Assembly (NCBI RefSeq): GCF_900115555.1
Contig: NZ_FOWX01000029.1
Coordinates: 1-64,000 of the forward strand
From: Pseudomonas borbori
GTDB taxonomy: Bacteria; Pseudomonadota; Gammaproteobacteria; Pseudomonadales; Pseudomonadaceae
Length of the DNA: 64,000 nucleotides
Direction: 5' to 3'
Shown here: positions 63,544-64,000 of the stretch, in pieces
How positions within the stretch are numbered: position 1 is the stretch's first letter
Layout of the letters: every line of letters begins with the position of its first letter
Notes under the pieces: generated by a model
What the model saw: only the letters and a program-made list of their open reading frames with translations
Databases searched by the model: none
What the model was told of the DNA's origin: nothing
Program-made: the position numbers and the translations under genes

Positions 63544-64000
63544 CTTTGGAGAGGGCTGAGTGAATTTATCAGTCTAGCTAGCTAGGATATTGCGTGTGCC
63601 AACCCGGTTTTTGAGGTGTGAGCCCAGCCTGGAGCTGGCTTCGGCAGATCGGCGTTTTGCAAGGTAGTTGTCGCGTCAGCCGTGTCTTTAAGCTGCTATT
63701 TTCGGTGCCGGTGGCTCCCGCTCTGGGTTGAGTGTGACGGTGCCGCCAGGTTGCCAATTTCGCGTTACACCTGACCAACAATGCAGGTGAGCATGAAACC
63801 CGGGCTGAAGATCTTCGGTCTTTACTAATCAGGTAAGTGGATGACATTTGGATATTAACTGCTGCAGAGGCCCCACGCCGATGGCTACACCGACCTAGGT
63901 CAGGTGCAGACCATCGGATGGATAGCGAATGGAAGATAAGCGGCTACCTACAGGTATCCCCGTTCTGCCAGTGACACGCAGCCTTCGCTGCCAACGACGA
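63544..64000. other. Right-hand intergenic stretch
   Basis: These 457 bases hold no gene that can be supported. GC content rises again toward the right edge. No tRNA, repeat or terminator stands out. Confidence 0.45.

Overview
The window looks like a chromosome segment of a gamma-proteobacterium of the family Pseudomonadaceae. Gene order and protein sequences in the first 26 kb match the Pseudomonas core: a ferritin gene beside uvrA, an MFS gene and ssb; an oprG-type OmpW gene; dxs-ispA-xseB; and btuB behind a cobalamin riboswitch. The species cannot be fixed from the sequence alone.

Layout. Bases 1-26,200 are mostly conserved, GC-rich housekeeping DNA. It starts with the broken right end of an IS21-family element, then katG and ftnA (peroxide and iron), uvrA, an MFS transporter, ssb, two sugar-nucleotide SDR genes, oprG with an ANR-type box, a TonB2-type energy-transduction operon (DUF3450, TtpC, ExbB, ExbD, TonB, TPR), btuB with its riboswitch, dxs, ispA, xseB, a TSUP transporter, a YhcC-type radical SAM protein and a hemerythrin-GGDEF-EAL protein.

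Bases about 26,600-57,700 are a laterally acquired metal-resistance island, mainly for copper. It begins with a frameshifted heavy-metal-associated domain gene. It holds a DUF2790 protein, an OprD-type porin, a TIR-domain protein, an operon copA - Met/His-rich peptide - copB - cytochrome c - copG, a PtrA-like protein, a complete bufferin (copper-binding RiPP) cluster bufA-bufB-bufC, a Ni/Co block (RcnR/CsoR-type repressor, RcnA exporter, HupE-like permease and partners), two copper P-type ATPases, copZ, DUF2933, two cupredoxins, a long PtrA-like protein, copRS and an AraC regulator. Four similar sites of the form TTAC-N6-GTAA (or one base off) sit upstream of the DUF2790 gene, copA, ptrA/buf and copR, which suggests one CopR regulon. 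Two further promoters have CueR-type architecture, but no cueR gene lies in the window.

Defence genes interrupt and follow the metal genes. Bases 44,300-48,600 carry an AbiEi-like (DUF6088) regulator beside an AAA ATPase and a subtilisin-like protease that match the IetAS antiphage pair. After a truncated IS66 element (57,718-58,838), AT-rich DNA from 59,000 to 63,550 carries McrB, McrC, an S/TSPPY-type DNA methyltransferase and a small ribbon-helix-helix protein with a perfect palindromic operator. This resembles a self-modifying McrBC-type restriction system.

How the genes fit together: CopRS senses periplasmic copper and probably induces periplasmic oxidation and binding (CopA, CopB, CopG, cupredoxins, PtrA-like proteins, bufferin). 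Cytoplasmic copper is exported by the two ATPases with CopZ, under CueR acting from elsewhere. The Ni/Co block is separately controlled by its own repressor.
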